Below, one piece after another: positions 1 to 9,915 of a DNA stretch of 64,000 nt. Location of the stretch: positions 1 through 64,000 of the forward strand of contig BDSY01000041.1 in assembly GCA_002897895.1 (NCBI GenBank), read 5' to 3'. Position 1 is the stretch's first letter, and each line of letters starts with the position of its first letter. A program made the translations under genes and the position numbers. Source of the DNA: a bacterium BMS3Abin06. GTDB lineage: Bacteria; Nitrospirota; Thermodesulfovibrionia; UBA6902. The notes below the pieces were generated by a model. That model was not told the DNA's origin. It worked only from the letters and a program-made list of their open reading frames with translations, and did not search any database.

Positions 1-13
1 AATCTACTCATTA

Positions 14-58
14 ATGTACCTCCCTTTCTATCGGCACCTTTCAGGGGAGGTACATTAT
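14..58. repeat. Inverted repeat / hairpin (AATGTACCTCCC ... GGGAGGTACATT)
   Basis: Perfect 12-bp inverted repeat read from sequence. Confidence 0.6.
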
Positions 59-431
59 AACTACTCCTACGGTTGAACCTTTTTATGGTACCACTACCAA
101 AGGTAGTGGTTTAAGCCGATTAATTAACCCCAACGATCCGTTTCATGAACAGGTTGTTCCCCGTCGGTGTCAGTTGGCGGTGCCGGTAGCGATACGAATA
201 CGGACAACTGACACGGCTGTTAAAATGCAGAAAGCTGTAGAATAAATTTGACAAGGTCACACAGCACACTTGCTGCCGGAGTTGTATTTTCCTTCGCAGT
301 ATGTCGATTATTTTTATATTGTGCATTCATATCCTTTGCAGGGGGGTGTAATTCCGCCGATGTACCCACCAACACTTCAGGTCTTTACTTTCTCAAAGAC
401 AGATTGTTAAAATTTCTTTTGGAGGAAAAAT

Positions 432-905
432 ATGAATAAAATGCCGATAACACCCCAAGGCTATCAAAAGCTCAAAGAAGAACTCGACAAACTCCTTAAG
501 GTAGAGCGCCCGCAAAACATCAAGGCTATTGCTGAAGCGCGGGCACACGGTGATTTGTCGGAAAATGCGGAATATCACGCAGCAAAAGAAAGACAATCCT
601 TTATAGCGGGACGAATCCAGGAACTTCAATCCAGGCTCGCGCAATCGCAGGTAATAGACCCGGCCTCCATCTCACAGGACAAAATAGCATTTGGCGCCAC
701 AGTAAAGCTTCTTGACGTGGATTCGGACGAAGAAAAAAAGTATATGCTTGTCGGTCCTGATGAATCAGACATTAAGCAGGGAAGGATATCCATACAATCT
801 CCAATAGCAAGGTCTCTCATCGGCAAAGAAGAAGGTGATGTAGTCATAGTACAGGCGCCGGCAAAAACAATAGAATATGAGATATTAGAGATACGTTTTG
901 AGTAG
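432..905 (+). CDS. greA: Transcription elongation factor GreA
   Basis: MPITPQGYQKLKEELDKL...ARAHGDLSENAEYHAAKERQ is typical GreA; RBS ggagg upstream. Confidence 0.96.
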   Translation: MNKMPITPQGYQKLKEELDKLLKVERPQNIKAIAEARAHGDLSENAEYHAAKERQSFIAGRIQELQSRLAQSQVIDPASISQDKIAFGATVKLLDVDSDEEKKYMLVGPDESDIKQGRISIQSPIARSLIGKEEGDVVIVQAPAKTIEYEILEIRFE

Positions 906-1686
906 ACTGTTTAAGGCATCTGTATCAGAAAATAAAGAACTCATTAAAAATCACTACCTCTTAACCCTCAATCCTCTGAAGAAAATAAAAAAACCTGAAC
1001 CCGGTCAATTTTTCATGCTTTCAGTCGATAAAGGACTCGACCCGCTGCTTAAACGCCCTCTCAGCATACATCGCCTGACAGGCGGCAATCTCCAGTTTCT
1101 ATACAGAGTAGTCGGCAGTGGAACGAATATTCTGAGCGAAAAAAAAACGGGCGATATTCTGGAACTAATTGGCCCCCTGGGTAAGGGATTTCCTTTCAAA
1201 AAAACTCAAAAAAATATTATCCTGGTTGCAGGCGGTCTCGGGATAGCCCCAATTTTTGCTCTTGCAGAGACTCTTGCGAAAATACCCCCCCCCGCCCCCC
1301 CTGTACTCCTTTTCCAGGGTGCAAGAACTGAAGATGAAGTGCTGTGCATTGATAAATTAAAATCCATCGGCATTGACCCCATAATTTCCACTGATAACGG
1401 AACGCTGGGGGAAAAGGGTAATATTGTCAGTGTATTAAAAAAATATTTAACCCGGCACTCATTACCCGTTAACCGTTATATTTTATATGCATGCGGACCT
1501 GAACCAATGCTCAAATCACTTTCTTCGCTTGCAATCAAGCATAAATTAAAAGGATATATTGCACTTGAACAGCACATGGCCTGCGGACTCGGCACGTGTC
1601 TGGGATGTGTTGTTAATACTATTGACGGTTATAAACGCGTTTGCAAAGAAGGGCCGGTGTTTCCGATAGAGAAAATAGTCTGGTAA
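898..1686 (+). CDS. pyrK: Dihydroorotate dehydrogenase electron transfer subunit (PyrK-like)
   Basis: FAD/NAD-binding reductase fold; C-terminal MACGLGTCLGC 2Fe-2S motif; adjacent to pyrD. Confidence 0.92.
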   Translation: MSRLFKASVSENKELIKNHYLLTLNPLKKIKKPEPGQFFMLSVDKGLDPLLKRPLSIHRLTGGNLQFLYRVVGSGTNILSEKKTGDILELIGPLGKGFPFKKTQKNIILVAGGLGIAPIFALAETLAKIPPPAPPVLLFQGARTEDEVLCIDKLKSIGIDPIISTDNGTLGEKGNIVSVLKKYLTRHSLPVNRYILYACGPEPMLKSLSSLAIKHKLKGYIALEQHMACGLGTCLGCVVNTIDGYKRVCKEGPVFPIEKIVW

Positions 1687-1701
1687 AAATTTAAATTTAA
1701 A

Positions 1702-2628
1702 ATGGCAAATAAAAAAACAGCAGACCTCAAGGTTAATTTAGGCAAACTAAAACTCAAAAATCCGGTAATGACCGCTTCGGGCACTTTTGGTTACGGGGAT
1801 GAGTATTCCGAATTTATTGATATCAATAAACTTGGCGCTGTTGTTGTGAAAGGACTTTCTCTCAAGCCTAAAGAAGGGAACCCGCCGCCGCGTATTGCAG
1901 AAACACCTGCGGGAATGCTCAATGCCATAGGCCTTCAAAATATAGGGATAGACAGTTTCATAAAGAAAAAACTCCCTTTTCTAAGGCAATTTAAGACCCC
2001 GGTGATAGTTAATTTCTTTGGCGATTCTATTGCAGAGTACGTAAAAACGGCTAAGAAATTAAATGCTATAAAAGGTATTCATGCACTCGAGATGAATATA
2101 TCATGTCCGAATAAACAGGCCGGCTGGAGCATCTTCGGAACAGACCCGAAGGTAACCTTTAAGGTTGTAAGTGAAGTCAGGAAAATGACAGACCTTACAC
2201 TTATTGTTAAGCTTTCACCCAATGTTACCGATATAGCACTTATGGCAAGGGTGGCTGAGGATGCGGGAGCTGATGCCGTATCTTTAATTAATACACTGAC
2301 AGGAATGGCCATTGATATAAAAACAAAAAGACCGAAGCTTGCAAACATAACCGGCGGTTTATCAGGGCCGGCTGTTAAGCCGGTAGCAGTCAGAATGGTT
2401 TGGGAATGTTATAAAAGTCTTAGTATACCTGTCATAGGAATGGGTGGTATAATATCTGCTGCTGATGCCATTGAATTTATACTTGCAGGAGCAAGCGCTG
2501 TAGCAGTCGGCACCGGAAATTTCATTAATCCGGAAGCAACGGTTAATATTATAAAAGGCATAAAATCCTTTATGCTGTCGGAAGGCATCAAATCAATAAA
2601 AGATTTAAGAGGATCAGTCAAATGTTAG
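1702..2628 (+). CDS. pyrD: Dihydroorotate dehydrogenase, catalytic subunit
   Basis: NPVMTASGTFGYG, ISCPN, GMGGI motifs; paired with pyrK. Confidence 0.95.
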   Translation: MANKKTADLKVNLGKLKLKNPVMTASGTFGYGDEYSEFIDINKLGAVVVKGLSLKPKEGNPPPRIAETPAGMLNAIGLQNIGIDSFIKKKLPFLRQFKTPVIVNFFGDSIAEYVKTAKKLNAIKGIHALEMNISCPNKQAGWSIFGTDPKVTFKVVSEVRKMTDLTLIVKLSPNVTDIALMARVAEDAGADAVSLINTLTGMAIDIKTKRPKLANITGGLSGPAVKPVAVRMVWECYKSLSIPVIGMGGIISAADAIEFILAGASAVAVGTGNFINPEATVNIIKGIKSFMLSEGIKSIKDLRGSVKC

Positions 2629-3428
2629 AATCACCTATAATTACCCTGACAACCGATTTCGGTCTCAAAGACCCTTTTGTCGGCTTGATGAAGGGAGTTA
2701 TTCTTGCCATAAATACGGATGCAAAGATAATAGATATCACCCATAATATCCAGCGACACAATATTTTCGAGGCATCCCAGGTAATGTCCATGAGTTACAG
2801 GTATTTCCCTCCGACCACAATCCATTTAGCTGTTGTTGACCCCGAAGTCGGCGGGCAGAGGAGACCATTGCTGGTTATTACGGAAGATCATTATTTTATA
2901 GGACCTGATAACGGGATATTCAGTCCGATATTTGAAGAATGCCGTTCTAATTTTTTCAAGGTCATTAATATATCTTCATCACACTATTTCCGGCCCATGA
3001 GCGGCTCAACATTCCATGGCCGTGATATATTTGCCCCTGTTGCAGCATGGTTGTCAAAAGGGGTGGATTCTCATAAGTTCGGTCAGGAAATCGATGATTA
3101 TGTCAAAATACCTTCTCCCCAACCTGCATTATCAAATCACAGTGTAACCGGCGAGATTGTCTCCATTGATAATTTCGGCAATGCCATATCAAACATAAAA
3201 AGAGATGATCTGGCAAAACTGGCTTCTTTTGAATCTGAATATAATTTCAGGGTAGTTTACAATAATAAAGATTTACCGCTTGTCAATTATTATGCTGAAA
3301 ATAAAAGTCCCGGTCTCTCATCAATCATTAACAGTTTCGGGCACATCGAGCTGTTTGTATACCGGGAGAGCGCTGCCGATAAATTTAATGTCAGGATTGG
3401 AGACAGCGTTACTGTTACACTTGTCTGA
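2622..3428 (+). CDS. SAM hydroxide adenosyltransferase (DUF62 / chlorinase-fluorinase superfamily)
   Basis: ITLTTDFGLKDPFVG, DPEVGGQRRPLLV, GPDNGIFSP motifs. Confidence 0.9.
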   Translation: MLESPIITLTTDFGLKDPFVGLMKGVILAINTDAKIIDITHNIQRHNIFEASQVMSMSYRYFPPTTIHLAVVDPEVGGQRRPLLVITEDHYFIGPDNGIFSPIFEECRSNFFKVINISSSHYFRPMSGSTFHGRDIFAPVAAWLSKGVDSHKFGQEIDDYVKIPSPQPALSNHSVTGEIVSIDNFGNAISNIKRDDLAKLASFESEYNFRVVYNNKDLPLVNYYAENKSPGLSSIINSFGHIELFVYRESAADKFNVRIGDSVTVTLV

Positions 3429-3433
3429 CTGAT

Positions 3434-4471
3434 ATGCAAATATTATTAATTGGAAATTTCGCCCTTCCGTACGAAGAAGAAAATCTTCATAACCTGTCGT
3501 TATTAAAAAAACTCGAAGAAGACGGCCATGAGTGCAGCGTTATAAATATTTCCGAAAACCCTTCTAATGAAGAAAGATTTACCGATGCAAAAAGTTTCCC
3601 AAGTTTTGTATTGAAATTGCTGCGCAACTGCCGCAAGAAAGATATAGTACATTTTTCAACAAAGGGGTATCTGCGGCTTGGTTTACTGAAACTCATGACA
3701 TCCATCCTTGCCGCCAAATTCTTTCGTATAAAATCAATTATTACTTTCCATTCAGAATTATTCTCGATCCTGGGACAAATGCGAAGCCCCTTTGGTGGAA
3801 CGCAGACACTGTTTACCTCCTTCTTCTTTGCGGACAAGATTATATTTGCCGACAGAGATACTTACGATGTGGCGACTATGTATATGAAAAAACCCAACTT
3901 CGAATTGATCCCTTCTTTTATTTATACCCCTGATAATATCGCAGAGAATGAGACTTCAACATTCAAAAAACTGAAAGACAAAGAAAAAGTCATCGTCTTT
4001 GCAAACGTGAGATATCCTTCTTTCCTTTTTGAGATACTGCAGGAGATGCTTACTAATTATCCGTTTCCGTCAGGCACAGGCATTGTGATATCATTCCCGG
4101 AAAAATATGCAGGTAAATTGCAGCATGCAATAGAGGAGACCGGAAGGGAGCTGATGGACAACCTGATTTTCATAGAGCCCGACGATATGCAGTCAATATT
4201 AACAGCTTATTCCAAAGCAGATATTATTTTAAGACCGCCAAGCTGTGAAGGCGCAACATATTTTGAAAGTTTTGCCGTATCAGCTAAAAAGACTTTGCAT
4301 TTAAATAATTATATATACTTCCCGGCTGGATTGCTTTTTATAAGAGAAGGGAAAACAGCGGAAATGTGTGTGAGAATAATCAATGCACTGCTATCTGTAG
4401 AATCCGCCGCGATACCTGAACTAAAAGCAGAAGATTCCTACAAAAAAACAATAAGAATCTACCGGGAATAA
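3434..4471 (+). CDS. Glycosyltransferase-like protein
   Basis: GT4-like organisation (NLSLLKKLEEDGHECSVINIS...RPPSCEGATYFESFA). Confidence 0.55.
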   Translation: MQILLIGNFALPYEEENLHNLSLLKKLEEDGHECSVINISENPSNEERFTDAKSFPSFVLKLLRNCRKKDIVHFSTKGYLRLGLLKLMTSILAAKFFRIKSIITFHSELFSILGQMRSPFGGTQTLFTSFFFADKIIFADRDTYDVATMYMKKPNFELIPSFIYTPDNIAENETSTFKKLKDKEKVIVFANVRYPSFLFEILQEMLTNYPFPSGTGIVISFPEKYAGKLQHAIEETGRELMDNLIFIEPDDMQSILTAYSKADIILRPPSCEGATYFESFAVSAKKTLHLNNYIYFPAGLLFIREGKTAEMCVRIINALLSVESAAIPELKAEDSYKKTIRIYRE

Positions 4472-4508
4472 GACATATCTTTTTTTCATTCAGGGCCTGA
4501 AATTCATA

Positions 4509-4533
4509 ATACTTGACAAATTTAGTAGACTAT
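4509..4533 (+). promoter_or_regulatory. IscR type-1-like operator overlapping a TTGACA -35 element
   Basis: ATACTTGACAAATTTAGTAGACTAT agrees at 23/25 positions with the E. coli type-1 consensus ATASYYGACTRWWWYAGTCRRSTAT as I recall it; 13 bp upstream of the Rrf2 gene. Confidence 0.7.
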
Positions 4534-4546
4534 TATAACGTAAATT

Positions 4547-4972
4547 ATGTTAAGATTATCCACTAAAGGTCAGTATGGTGTCAGGGCAATGTTTGAACTG
4601 GCAAAGAACTATAAAAAAGGTCCGTTAACAATAAAGGAAATCGCCAGGCGACAGGGTGTTTCCGTTTCATATCTTGAGCAGCTCTTGAACAAGCTGCGTA
4701 AATCAGAATTGATCAGAAGCCGGAAAGGTCCCGGCGGTGGTTATGTAATAAACAGCAAACCGGAGGAAATCAGCGTTGGCCATATTCTGAACTCTCTTGA
4801 AGGGCCTGTGGCCATTACACAATGTCTTGATCCTTCAGCCAAGGGCTGCAAACGGGTTGAAGGCTGTGTTGCAAGATTGCTCTGGAAATCTCTCGGTGAA
4901 AAAATAGAAAATTTTCTCGATACGATAAACCTCAATGATCTGTTAAAAGAAGAAGCGAAATTGATCAGATAA
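4547..4972 (+). CDS. Rrf2-family (IscR-like) transcriptional regulator
   Basis: LRLSTKGQYGVRAMFELA wHTH; three-Cys cluster region QCLDPSAKGCKRVEGC. Confidence 0.93.
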   Translation: MLRLSTKGQYGVRAMFELAKNYKKGPLTIKEIARRQGVSVSYLEQLLNKLRKSELIRSRKGPGGGYVINSKPEEISVGHILNSLEGPVAITQCLDPSAKGCKRVEGCVARLLWKSLGEKIENFLDTINLNDLLKEEAKLIR

Positions 4973-4976
4973 GATT

Positions 4977-5276
4977 ATGGCTTTTGCGAAGGCTCGTCAA
5001 TTGAACAATAACCGGCTTAAATTTCTTAATGAACCTATGGAGGCAGATGCTGAAACAGATATAATCTATATGATGTGTCCAATGCATCTGCTTACCATAG
5101 AGGATAAAGTGAAAGAGATCAAAGCAGGACAGATATTATCCATTCTGACCGACTACGATGGAGCGCTTGAAGATATCCCGGAGTGGTGTGCCAAAACAGG
5201 CAATGAATTTCTGGGCATTTATGAAGATGCGGACCATTACAAATTTTATATAAAGAAAATAAAGGAGTCGCAATGA
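4977..5276 (+). CDS. TusA-like sulfurtransferase domain protein
   Basis: MMCPMHLLTIEDKVKEIKAGQILSILTDYDGALEDIPEWCAKTGNEFLG resembles the TusA fold with a CP motif; 4-bp overlap with next gene. Confidence 0.8.
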   Translation: MAFAKARQLNNNRLKFLNEPMEADAETDIIYMMCPMHLLTIEDKVKEIKAGQILSILTDYDGALEDIPEWCAKTGNEFLGIYEDADHYKFYIKKIKESQ

Positions 5277-6469
5277 AAAAAATATATCTGGATCATGTGG
5301 CAACTAATCCGCTCCATCCGGAAGTTCTGGATGCAATGATGCCGTATTTCAAGGAGCATTACGGTAACCCGTTGAGCCTGTACGAACCCGGTATGAAAGC
5401 CAGAGAGGCTATTGAAAACGCAAGGGTAAGCACTGCTGAACTTATAAATGCAAAAGCAAGAGAAATAATTTTTACTGCAAGCGGAGCCGAATCCAATAAT
5501 TTTGCATTGAAAGGCATTGCATATGCATTTCAGAACAAAGGGAAACACATCATAGTTTCAAAAGTCGAACACCACTCTGTTTTAAACTCGGCACGGTTTC
5601 TTGAAAAGCAGGGCTTTGCCGTCACCTATCTGCCGGTTGACAATTACGGCCTTGTTAACCCTTCTGATGTTGAGAAGGCAATAACGGATGAAACTATACT
5701 GATATCAATAATCCATGCAAGTCCGGAAATCGGCACAATACAGCCGATTGCAGAAATCAGCAGGATCGCGAAAGAAAAGGGGATAATTGTTCACACCGAC
5801 TCTGTTGCATCAGCCGGAAATATTCCGGTTGATGTCCTGGAACTTAATGTTGACCTGATGACCTTTGCGGCACATCAGTTTTACGGGCCAAAGGGAGCCG
5901 CAGCTTTGTATGTAAGAGAAGGCACACGGATAGTCCCCCTGATTTATGGTGGAATACAGGAAGGAGGCCGCAGGGCCGGCACTGAAAATGTCCCTGCGAT
6001 TGTGGGCATGGGCAAAGCTGCTGAAATTACAAAAAGAGATTTACAAAAACGTATTGATCATGTAACACCACTGAGAGATAGTATAATAGGCAACACACTT
6101 AAGACAGACAAAGTAATTCTTACCGGACATCCTGAAAAGAGGCTGCCGGGTCATGCAAGTTTCGTTGTTGAATATATAGAAGGTGAAGCCATGCTGCTGA
6201 TGCTCGCCGCCAAAGGCATATACTCTGCAAGCGGTTCTGCATGCAGTTCAAAGGCACTGAAATCTTCACCGGTTCTGATTTCGATAGGAATCCCGGTACA
6301 CCTCGCCCAGGGTTCGGTTGTATTTACGCTTGGAGAAGGAACGACAGGGGAAGATATAAATTATTTTAATGAAACATTCCCTCAGATAATATCGCGTCTG
6401 AGAGAAATCTCGCCCTATGCTAAAGGATGGGAAGAAACGGAGGCCCCGGCATGTACAGCGAAAAAGTAA
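5273..6469 (+). CDS. Cysteine desulfurase-like protein (IscS/NifS fold) lacking the PLP lysine
   Basis: Full-length NifS/IscS alignment by eye; active-site Cys324 in SASGSACSS present; HK(x)xGPKG replaced by HQFYGPKG. Confidence 0.93.
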   Translation: MKKIYLDHVATNPLHPEVLDAMMPYFKEHYGNPLSLYEPGMKAREAIENARVSTAELINAKAREIIFTASGAESNNFALKGIAYAFQNKGKHIIVSKVEHHSVLNSARFLEKQGFAVTYLPVDNYGLVNPSDVEKAITDETILISIIHASPEIGTIQPIAEISRIAKEKGIIVHTDSVASAGNIPVDVLELNVDLMTFAAHQFYGPKGAAALYVREGTRIVPLIYGGIQEGGRRAGTENVPAIVGMGKAAEITKRDLQKRIDHVTPLRDSIIGNTLKTDKVILTGHPEKRLPGHASFVVEYIEGEAMLLMLAAKGIYSASGSACSSKALKSSPVLISIGIPVHLAQGSVVFTLGEGTTGEDINYFNETFPQIISRLREISPYAKGWEETEAPACTAKK

Positions 6470-6822
6470 TGGACCATTTTACAAATCCGAGGAATGTCGG
6501 AGAAATGGAAGACGCCGACGGAATAGGAGCAGAAGGGAACCCTGTATGCGGCGATGCAATGAAAATATTCATTAAGGTCAAAGATGACGTAATCACTGAT
6601 GTAAAATTTCAGACCTTTGGCTGCGGCGCTGCCATTGCAGTATCAAGCATGGTCACGGAAATGGCCAAAGGCATGACCCTTGATGAAGCATTGAAAATAA
6701 CAAAAAGCTCGCTTGCCGATGCACTTGACGGACTGCCTCCACAGAAAATGCACTGCTCCAATCTGGGGGCGGATGCCCTTCGTAAGGCAATAGAGGATTA
6801 TAAAAATAAACAAGGGAAATAG
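6451..6822 (+). CDS. iscU: IscU/NifU-like Fe-S scaffold
   Basis: MYSEKVMDHFTNPRNVGEM, PVCGDAM, FGCGAAIAVSS, MHCSNLG: all three ligand Cys plus Asp; ORF open from 6427. Confidence 0.94.
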   Translation: MYSEKVMDHFTNPRNVGEMEDADGIGAEGNPVCGDAMKIFIKVKDDVITDVKFQTFGCGAAIAVSSMVTEMAKGMTLDEALKITKSSLADALDGLPPQKMHCSNLGADALRKAIEDYKNKQGK

Positions 6823-7665
6823 ATGAAATCCGTTTCCCTTGGCTACTCGCCCTGTCCAAACGATACCTTTATTTTCTACGCGATGATTCATGGCAAAATT
6901 GAGGCTGAAAATCTGACATTCAAAGAGGTATTGCTGGACGTTGAAACACTTAACCGGAAGGCCCTTAATACAGAACTTGATCTGACCAAAATTTCATATC
7001 ATGCATTCGGGCATTTGCGTAAAAAATATTGCCTGCTCAGGGCGGGAGGAGCTCTCGGAAGGGGCTGCGGGCCTCTTGTAATATCGAAAAATGAATATAC
7101 TATGGAAGAATTGCGACGTAAAAAAATCGCAGTTCCGGGCAAGCTGACCACAGCATATTTACTCTTACAACTTTATGATTCAAACTTCAACACTCAGCTT
7201 TCAAATTTAGTGGTAATGCCTTTCCATGAAATTATCGATGCTGTAGCCGGGGATAAAGTTGATGCGGGATTAATAATACACGAAAGCAGATTTACCTATC
7301 CTTCATATGGATTAAAAGAAATTATTGACCTCGGCCAATGGTGGGAAAAGGAAACAGGACTTGCAATCCCCCTTGGAGGAATTATCGCAAAACACTCCCT
7401 TGGCCACTGCGTAAATAAAAAGATCAATAAAATATTAAGACAGAGTGTTGAATACGCATTCAGCAACCGTGCTGAACCGATGAGCTATATAAAAGAGCAC
7501 TCACAGGAGTTATTGGACGATGTCATCAACCGGCATATTAATCTTTATGTCAACGATTATTCCGTTGATGTCGGTCCGGAAGGGGAAAAGGCTGTAATTG
7601 AACTCCTCTCAAGGGCGGAAGAAGCCGGCATAATTCCCAAAACAAAACAGCCGGTATTTGTCTGA
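6823..7665 (+). CDS. mqnD: 1,4-dihydroxy-6-naphthoate synthase (futalosine menaquinone pathway)
   Basis: LGYSPCPNDTFIFYAMIHGKI, GPLVISK, PLGGIIAK typical of MqnD. Confidence 0.93.
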   Translation: MKSVSLGYSPCPNDTFIFYAMIHGKIEAENLTFKEVLLDVETLNRKALNTELDLTKISYHAFGHLRKKYCLLRAGGALGRGCGPLVISKNEYTMEELRRKKIAVPGKLTTAYLLLQLYDSNFNTQLSNLVVMPFHEIIDAVAGDKVDAGLIIHESRFTYPSYGLKEIIDLGQWWEKETGLAIPLGGIIAKHSLGHCVNKKINKILRQSVEYAFSNRAEPMSYIKEHSQELLDDVINRHINLYVNDYSVDVGPEGEKAVIELLSRAEEAGIIPKTKQPVFV

Positions 7666-7780
7666 CATAACATTCAGCCCTCTCAAGCAGCCGCCATTCA
7701 AAGGCTTTTGCTTTACAATAGCAGCGCTTAGCGTATCCACTGTTGGCTCCGGATAAAACCTCACGGTTTTGCCCGTAATC

Positions 7781-8854
7781 TTACTCTTTTTTATCCTCTT
7801 CCTGATGCCGGATGGCTTCCTCATGAATAACCTGGAAAAGCTGAAAGACAAACTCTTCAGATAAATCGTGTTCACTTCCTGAGGCAATTCTGCCGGCAAT
7901 AATCTCTTTCCAGCGTTGAGGCTGATACGTTGAGATATTATTCCTGCGTTTCAGGTCCCCCATTTTCCCGGCAATTTCCATTCGCTTGCCCAGCAGGGCA
8001 ATAAGGTGTTCGTCAATATTGTCAACTTCCATGCGAAGCTCTTTTATCCTGGTCCGGTACTCATTGCTGTCGCCTGTTTCACTCTTAATTGTCAAACGGT
8101 TGATTAATGAACGAAACTCTTCCGGAGTAAGCTGCTGTCCTGAATCACTTAAAGCTTTGGGCGGATTGATATGCACCTCAATCATTAAGCCGTCATACAG
8201 CAGGTCCAGGGCTTCCTGTGCGATAGAAAAAATCAACTCTGCTTTTCCGCAAATATGGCTGGGATCGCACAGCATTGGAATACCCGGAATCCGGCGCTTG
8301 AGCTCGATAGGTATTTTCCAGTTGGGAGCATTCCTGTACAAAACTTTTCTTGAAGTGCTGAATCCCCGGTGAATCACACCGATTTTTCTCAAACCGGCAT
8401 TATAAAGCCGCTCTACGGCGCCGATCCAGAGTTCGATGTCAGGACTTATCGGGTTTTTGACAAACACCGGTATGTCTGCGCCTTTTAATGCATCGGCGAG
8501 CGCCTGAACTGCAAATGGGTTCGCTGTTGTCCGGGCGCCGATCCAGAGAACATCCATATCATATTTCATACAGGCTTCAACATGTTCGGGGTTTGCAACT
8601 TCCGTCCCTACAGGCAGGTGGACTTCTTCACGCGCCCTGGCCAGCCATTTCAGACCCTTGATTCCAACTCCCTCAAAAGAACCGGGATGGGTTCTCGGCT
8701 TCCATATCCCTGCCCGGATAAAGCTGACTCCGCAATCCGCAAGCCCTCTGACTGTCTCAAGCAGTTGTTCCTCTGATTCAACGCTGCAGGGCCCGGCTGA
8801 AAGGAATATATCATTAACAGGCATTCCCCAGTCTTGCATATCAGTAAGTTCCAC
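7781..8854 (-). CDS. DAHP synthase fused to C-terminal chorismate mutase
   Basis: SAGPCSVESEEQL, RAGIWKPRT; C-terminal IDEHLIALLGKRMEIAGKMGDLKR AroQ-type mutase. Confidence 0.92.
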   Translation of the reverse strand: MELTDMQDWGMPVNDIFLSAGPCSVESEEQLLETVRGLADCGVSFIRAGIWKPRTHPGSFEGVGIKGLKWLARAREEVHLPVGTEVANPEHVEACMKYDMDVLWIGARTTANPFAVQALADALKGADIPVFVKNPISPDIELWIGAVERLYNAGLRKIGVIHRGFSTSRKVLYRNAPNWKIPIELKRRIPGIPMLCDPSHICGKAELIFSIAQEALDLLYDGLMIEVHINPPKALSDSGQQLTPEEFRSLINRLTIKSETGDSNEYRTRIKELRMEVDNIDEHLIALLGKRMEIAGKMGDLKRRNNISTYQPQRWKEIIAGRIASGSEHDLSEEFVFQLFQVIHEEAIRHQEEDKKE

Positions 8855-8913
8855 TTTCCCGCTCCTTTCGAGTTAAGCGTGTAACCGCTCAGGTAATTAC
8901 TTAAGCCTGAAAC

Positions 8914-9828
8914 CTAAATGTAAGTCAGCCAGGATTTATATGCCCTTGCCTCTCCTTTTACAATCCTGAAGAAAAGTTTTTGGAGTTTTCCGGTTACCGG
9001 ACCGGGTTTGCCGGTTCCGATTGTCCTGCCGTCTACCTCCCTTACAGGGGTCACTTCTGCCGCAGTTCCTGTAAAAAATGCCTCGTCCGCAATATAAATT
9101 TCATCTCTCGTAAAGTTTGTCTCGCAAACCTTTATCTTCGCTTTTTCCGCCATTTCCATTATGCTTTTTCTTGTAATACCTTCAAGAACCGACGGAAGCG
9201 GCGGTGTCATTAAAACACCGTTTCTCACAATGAATATATTCTGGCCGGTTCCCTCCGACACATAGCCGTTTGTATCAAGGATCAGGGCCTCGTCATACCC
9301 GCAGGCAGCGGCTTCGCTCTTTGCCAGGGTTGAATTAACATAGTCGCCGCAGGTCTTGCTTTTTGTCATGGTTACGTTAACATGAAGCCTTGCAAAAGAG
9401 GAGACCTTAATCCTGATTCCATTTTTAATCCCGTCTTCTCCAAGATAAGCGCCCCACGGCCAGACTGCTATGGCAATTCTGACAGGATTGTCTTTGGGGA
9501 GCAGACCCATTGCCCCATAGCCGAGATAAACAAGCGGGCGTATGTAACACTCTTTTAATTTATTGATTTTTATCGTATCAATAATTGCCTTCTCTATCTT
9601 TTCAGGTGAAAAAGGAGATTTAATATTCAGGATATGACAGGAATCAAACAGCCTGTCCACATGTTCTTTTAATCTGAAAACAGCTGACCCCTTTTTTGTT
9701 TTATAACATCTTATGCCTTCGAATGCGCCGGTGCCATAGTGCAGCGTGTGGGTTAAAATATGGACATTGGCATCAGCCCAGTCAACAAACTTTCCATCCA
9801 TCCATATCTTCTTTGATTCATTAACCAT
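8914..9828 (-). CDS. ilvE: Branched-chain amino acid aminotransferase
   Basis: [34 protein letters not shown]; fold-IV aminotransferase. Confidence 0.95.
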   Translation of the reverse strand: MVNESKKIWMDGKFVDWADANVHILTHTLHYGTGAFEGIRCYKTKKGSAVFRLKEHVDRLFDSCHILNIKSPFSPEKIEKAIIDTIKINKLKECYIRPLVYLGYGAMGLLPKDNPVRIAIAVWPWGAYLGEDGIKNGIRIKVSSFARLHVNVTMTKSKTCGDYVNSTLAKSEAAACGYDEALILDTNGYVSEGTGQNIFIVRNGVLMTPPLPSVLEGITRKSIMEMAEKAKIKVCETNFTRDEIYIADEAFFTGTAAEVTPVREVDGRTIGTGKPGPVTGKLQKLFFRIVKGEARAYKSWLTYI

Positions 9829-9915
9829 ATTGCCTCCCGAGAATTAAATAGTCCGCAGATTACGCAGATTCCAAAATTACGACTTAATTAAAAAAACATA
9901 AAAACAATTTCATTG

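Noticed and set aside
120-326. 68-aa ORF near the left edge
   Set aside because: Overlaps inverted-repeat-rich sequence (GTGTCAGTTG/CAACTGACAC) and shows no domain; likely non-coding.
7781-8854. DAHP synthase-chorismate mutase fusion as a novel architecture
   Set aside because: This domain order is established in several bacterial groups, so it was not scored as a finding.
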